DNA of 29,585 bases from Dunaliella salina (Eukaryota; Chlorophyta; Chlorophyceae; Chlamydomonadales; Dunaliellaceae): assembly GCA_002284615.2 (NCBI GenBank), contig MU069437.1, positions 1,283,613 to 1,313,197 of the forward strand, given 5' to 3'. Shown in pieces: positions 26,686 to 29,585 of this stretch. Both the position numbers and the translations under genes were made by a program. Every line of letters starts with the position of its first letter. Position 1 is the first letter of the stretch. The notes beneath the pieces were generated by a model. It saw only the letters and a list, made by a program, of their open reading frames with translations. It ran no database searches and was not told the origin of the DNA.

Positions 26686-27894
26686 TTTAGATTTAGATTT
26701 ACAATGGGGGACCTTCAGCCAGATTGTTCGACTGGTCAGCCTGTGACTGGTCCTCGCCAGCCAACATCATATTCATAAGCTCATAAATAAACAAACAAAG
26801 CTTGTTGTTGTGTTGCAAGAGGAAATCATGCACAGCCTGGACACTAACTTGCTGTAAGTAAGGTTGTTCCATTGAAAAAACACCTGAGAAGCTGTTGAAC
26901 AGGTAAGCACACTTCTCCTCAAATCACAAACAGCTGCATTTCTGCACGTCAAAAGGGCATGGATTTCATCCTGAATCCCATCGCAAGAGCTGCAATCACA
27001 CACGAGAGAGGTTCGAGAATCCCAAGCCGCTGTCTCCACCTTCAGTCTGTGTGCCCTAAGTCTGAAACGGCTAACATTTCTCGCGACATGTTGAGACAGA
27101 TCCAAATGCATGCGTCTCGGTAAGCAGGCTGGGGCACACACATTGTGGCCAAAAGGCACTGCAAACAAAGTTTGGTAGGTTCCCAATTTACTGTAAGTCT
27201 CCCGTAGGTTTACTCCCTCGACATCTCTCCACACTGCCCGCAAACTGTGCCTGAGGTCAGCGGTGAATTCTCGAATAGAAATAAGAGTACCCTGCTGCAC
27301 AACTTCAACAAAGGAATCACAGCGCCGCAAGCCTTGAAAGGTATCTAAAACTTTAGCAGTCCAGCAAGAAGGCTCGCGAGAATGAATGTTCAGATCCGCT
27401 TTTGGCACTGTTCTCAGTGTCTCGCTGTTGGACCTGAGCATGCTATTACACATTTTAACAACAGACCTGAACCAGTAAAATTGGAGCGGCTCATGACCAC
27501 ACTCCCGCAGAACAGCCCAGTTTGGAGTGGTACGTTTAATACCCAGCGTGCTTTTTAGATAATTCATGTGCCGCACTTGCATGTCACTCGCAAACTCCTT
27601 GCCCTCTTTAATGTACTCAGTTCCCCACACCTGCCCTGCATACAGTCCAGCCTGAACCACATATGTCTTCCCAAGCCACAGAGAGACATATGGCCTAATT
27701 GCCAGAGAGTGCTCACGAACAAATTGACGGACCCGGAAAGCAGACGCCATGAACGGACCAGTAGCATGCTCTGAGGATTTAGTCATGCTCATGCGCTTGT
27801 AAAACATCGTGCCGAGGTACTAAAAAGACTCCTTGTGTGCCAGTGGCACCCCCCCAACATGAAACACAGGCAGATCTGACCCTGAGGAATTAAA
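26686..27894 (-). mobile_element. LINE family 2, 5'-truncated copy
   Basis: The 3' end on the minus strand is a stem-loop followed by TAAATC repeats (26686-26700). The 5' truncation point is about 27894, inside the RT thumb. It is flanked exactly by two direct repeats of about 260 bp (26426-26685 and 27958-28247). Confidence 0.88.
26773..27894 (-). pseudogene. LINE family 2 C-terminal RT protein
   Basis: A long open frame (344 codons from ATG 27807). Blocks include YVVQAGLYAGQVWGTEYI, LKSTLGIKRTTPNWAVLREC, GHEPLQFYWFRSVVKM, NSETLRTVPKADLNIHS, FRLRAHRLKVETAAWDSRTS and the zinc segment CDCSSCDGIQDEIHALLTC. Upstream of the ATG the same protein continues (LPVFHVGGVPLAHKESF) but is cut by a TAG. 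Downstream, comparison with 3529-3735 shows a frameshift near 26920: the true C-terminus is the HDFLLQHNNKL ... AGEDQSQADQ frame. Confidence 0.85.
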
Positions 27895-27993
27895 GCTGCA
27901 AAGAAAAGGAAAGAAAAGAGAAGCCCACCCAGGCAGATCTGACCCTGAGGAATTAAAGCTGCAAAGAAAAGGAAAGAAAAGAAAAGCCCACCC
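27868..27993. repeat. 63-bp tandem duplication across the LINE 5' junction
   Basis: AGGCAGATCTGACCCTGAGG plus AATTAAA and the first bases of the direct repeat occur twice, at 27868 and 27931. One half of each unit is LINE sequence and the other half is flank. Confidence 0.9.
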
Positions 27994-28247
27994 AGGCCAT
28001 ATGCCTCTTGGATTAGGGAAAGGTTCCCCAGCGAGCAAGCAAGCAGGGGCCTCAGCAGAGGTCCCTCGAACCTATACAAGAACAACTGGCCTGAATGAGA
28101 GCCAGGAACAGAGCTAGGCCCTAGCTCCCTCCTCCTCCTCCTCCCGGGGAGGATCTGGATTTTACGGTTGTATGCTCATACACCAAGGGTTGACACTTCT
28201 TGCTGGTGAGAGACAGGATCACGTTGTTGTTAGCGTGATTTAGGAGA
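27958..28247. repeat. Long direct repeat, right copy flanking the LINE
   Basis: The partner of 26426-26685. Apart from a CCCTCCTCCTCC-type insertion and scattered substitutions the two are colinear. Confidence 0.9.
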
Positions 28248-28904
28248 CAACATGTTATTTTCAGATGTACTCATCTTCATGTATGCTCTCTCCGTTGTAA
28301 GTATGCTTCTCTGTTCTATCCCTTTCCCTCTCTCTTACTGCATCTTTCTTCTCGGGTGGCTCTTTACTAGCCTTCATCCGCTATGTACGGTCTCATCATA
28401 TGCACTCCTTCTTAAAACAAAACACCAAGCTTAAGAGTTTTAAAATTCTCTTTTATAGCTTCTTATTCTTTACGAACAGGCAGTCTTGACTGGAGGTCTC
28501 CTTGTACCTGTGTGATTTAGAAGGCATGCATCAAGGTGGAAAACATGCCATGTTTTTCTTTGTTCATGCATTTTCATGTGATCTCTCAAGAAGAAGTTAA
28601 CACTTATTCTGACTCTCTTGCACGCAGAGTGGCTCAGGATGATCAGGCATGTTCTTGATTCTCAAACGAATTCTGAGGATGTTTCGTGTTTCCAAAATCA
28701 AGGTTTGTACAAGACTCATTCTGGAACCTTGTGACCTTGTCGGGGGAAAAAGTGCCTCCAGCCGATACGACAGACTCTGTCGGACTGCCAGTCTGTTCAA
28801 AAAAACTCAGTGCAAGCAAGGGACTAAGCCTCTTGTTGTTCTGATTCATGAAGAAAACATGTTAAACACTGTACAAGGTGGAGCCGTCTGAGGGGTGTGG
28901 TGAT
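28248..28904. other. No gene assigned; overlapping open frames at 28597-28891
   Basis: Three frames are open over the same 250 bp: plus CTRLILEPCDLVGGKSASSR and minus TESVVSAGGTFSPDKVTRFQ among them. An acceptor-like TTGCACGCAG lies at 28618-28627. Strand and frame cannot be decided by eye. Confidence 0.35.
28478..28516 (+). repeat. Solo LINE family 1 3' end
   Basis: AGGCAGTCTTGACTGGAGGT then CTCCTTGTACCTG. The loop is shorter than in other copies. Confidence 0.55.
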
Positions 28905-29005
28905 TGACATGATTTACATGATTTAGATAAGGGGACCTTCAGCCAGAATGTTCGGCAGATCGGCCTGTGACTGGTCCTCGCCAGCCAACGAAATATCCAT
29001 GCGAA
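28905..29005 (-). mobile_element. LINE family 2, very short 3' fragment
   Basis: Tail-like ATGATTTACATGATTTAGAT, then GGGGACCTTCAGCCAG ... GGCCTGTGACTGGTCCTC and GCCAGCCAAC. Only about 90 bp of the 3' end is retained. Confidence 0.85.
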
Positions 29006-29485
29006 AAAGCTTGGTCCAAAAAGAGCACAATGAGAGAACAGAGGAACAAGAGCAGAAGAAAGACAACTGCAATTTCAGAGCCATGCAACAATTGAGGTTT
29101 CAACATGCGGTTCCTAAGGCATGCAATGAGCAGGTCATTGAGGTCTGAAAGGAGTACAAGCAGCCTGCACTTGAAAGCAGGATAAGGGCCCCGCCAGCTG
29201 ATATCCAGGCAGGCAAACACACAGCGTGCAGCAAGCACAAACTTGGGCAATTGATGGTCACCATGTTGAAAAGACGTTGACAAGAAAGGCAACACCATGG
29301 ACTGACCTGGCCTACACTCGAGCAGGGCATGGACAAACAGAGGAGTGTGGTGATGGACAAACAGAGGAGTGTGGTGAGCAACCACACCCTAGATGAAGCC
29401 TTCAGTGAAGGTCCAAACCGCAATGTAATGTGAATTTTATGCTGACTGTTCGGTCTTTCGTTTATGCGCGCTGACTGTGCCCAGC
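29006..29485. other. No gene recognised
   Basis: The minus frame at 28939-29385 is long (148 codons) but overlaps a LINE 3' fragment and a tandem repeat, and it shows no domain. Confidence 0.45.
29329..29376. repeat. 24-bp tandem duplication
   Basis: ATGGACAAACAGAGGAGTGT GGTG occurs twice in succession. Confidence 0.95.
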
Positions 29486-29512
29486 TTTCTTTCTTTCTTT
29501 CTTTCTTTCTTT

Positions 29513-29548
<36 letters not shown>

Positions 29549-29549
29549 T

Positions 29550-29585
<36 letters not shown>
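29486..29585. repeat. (TTTC)n microsatellite at window end
   Basis: About 100 bp of CTTT/TTTC repeats with two TTTTC interruptions, running off the window. Confidence 0.98.

Overview
The window looks like nuclear DNA of a green alga, most likely a chlamydomonadalean. That inference rests on intron-split genes with GT-AG junctions, a chloroplast-type DnaJ/ferredoxin fusion of the kind described in Chlamydomonas and land plants, a TGTAA-type poly(A) candidate, many decayed non-LTR retrotransposons and abundant satellites and microsatellites. A Dunaliella-like genome would fit, but the sequence alone does not establish it. Genes are sparse, and most long open frames are shadows of repeats.

The best-supported gene lies on the minus strand at 14203-23013. 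I assembled seven exons by eye. They encode a protein of about 342 residues: an R/Q/A-rich N-terminus that looks like a chloroplast transit peptide, a J-domain with HPD, a conserved linker, a bacterial-type [4Fe-4S] ferredoxin domain (CIG-C-RAC ... VCPVTC) and a C-terminal helical region. This is the architecture of Chlamydomonas CDJ3-5 and Arabidopsis DJC76/77/82. Its introns are swollen by tandem arrays built from copies of the gene's own exon-intron junctions. In the last intron one array is made of 64-bp units, and most of them carry an acceptor, a 33-nt phase-0 mini-exon and a GTGAGT donor. The same intron also holds a short hAT-like element with a BED-finger remnant and a zinc-knuckle (gag-like) fragment on the opposite strand.

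A second gene runs divergently on the plus strand, with 3' exons at 23874-25081 that join in phase. It resembles an uncharacterised plant/algal family with an HDC/NDC-x-HY motif. A third, unidentified set of exons lies at 25502-26314 (+).

Region 1-13.8 kb is mainly repeats. A LINE at 7830-10475 (+) retains a linker, reverse transcriptase, thumb and C-terminal zinc finger but is broken by stops and frameshifts. Fragments of a second LINE family lie at 2945-3500, 3545-3735, 26686-27894 and 28905-29005. A third LINE remnant at 5400-6150 has its 5' part inverted, as in twin priming. Both main LINE families end in a stem-loop followed by a family-specific microsatellite tail, and many solo copies of that 3' end are scattered through the window. 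The LINE at 26686-27894 sits exactly between two direct repeats of about 260 bp. A 560-bp non-coding repeat occurs at 11390-11965 and inverted at 21600-22165. The window ends in a TTTC microsatellite.
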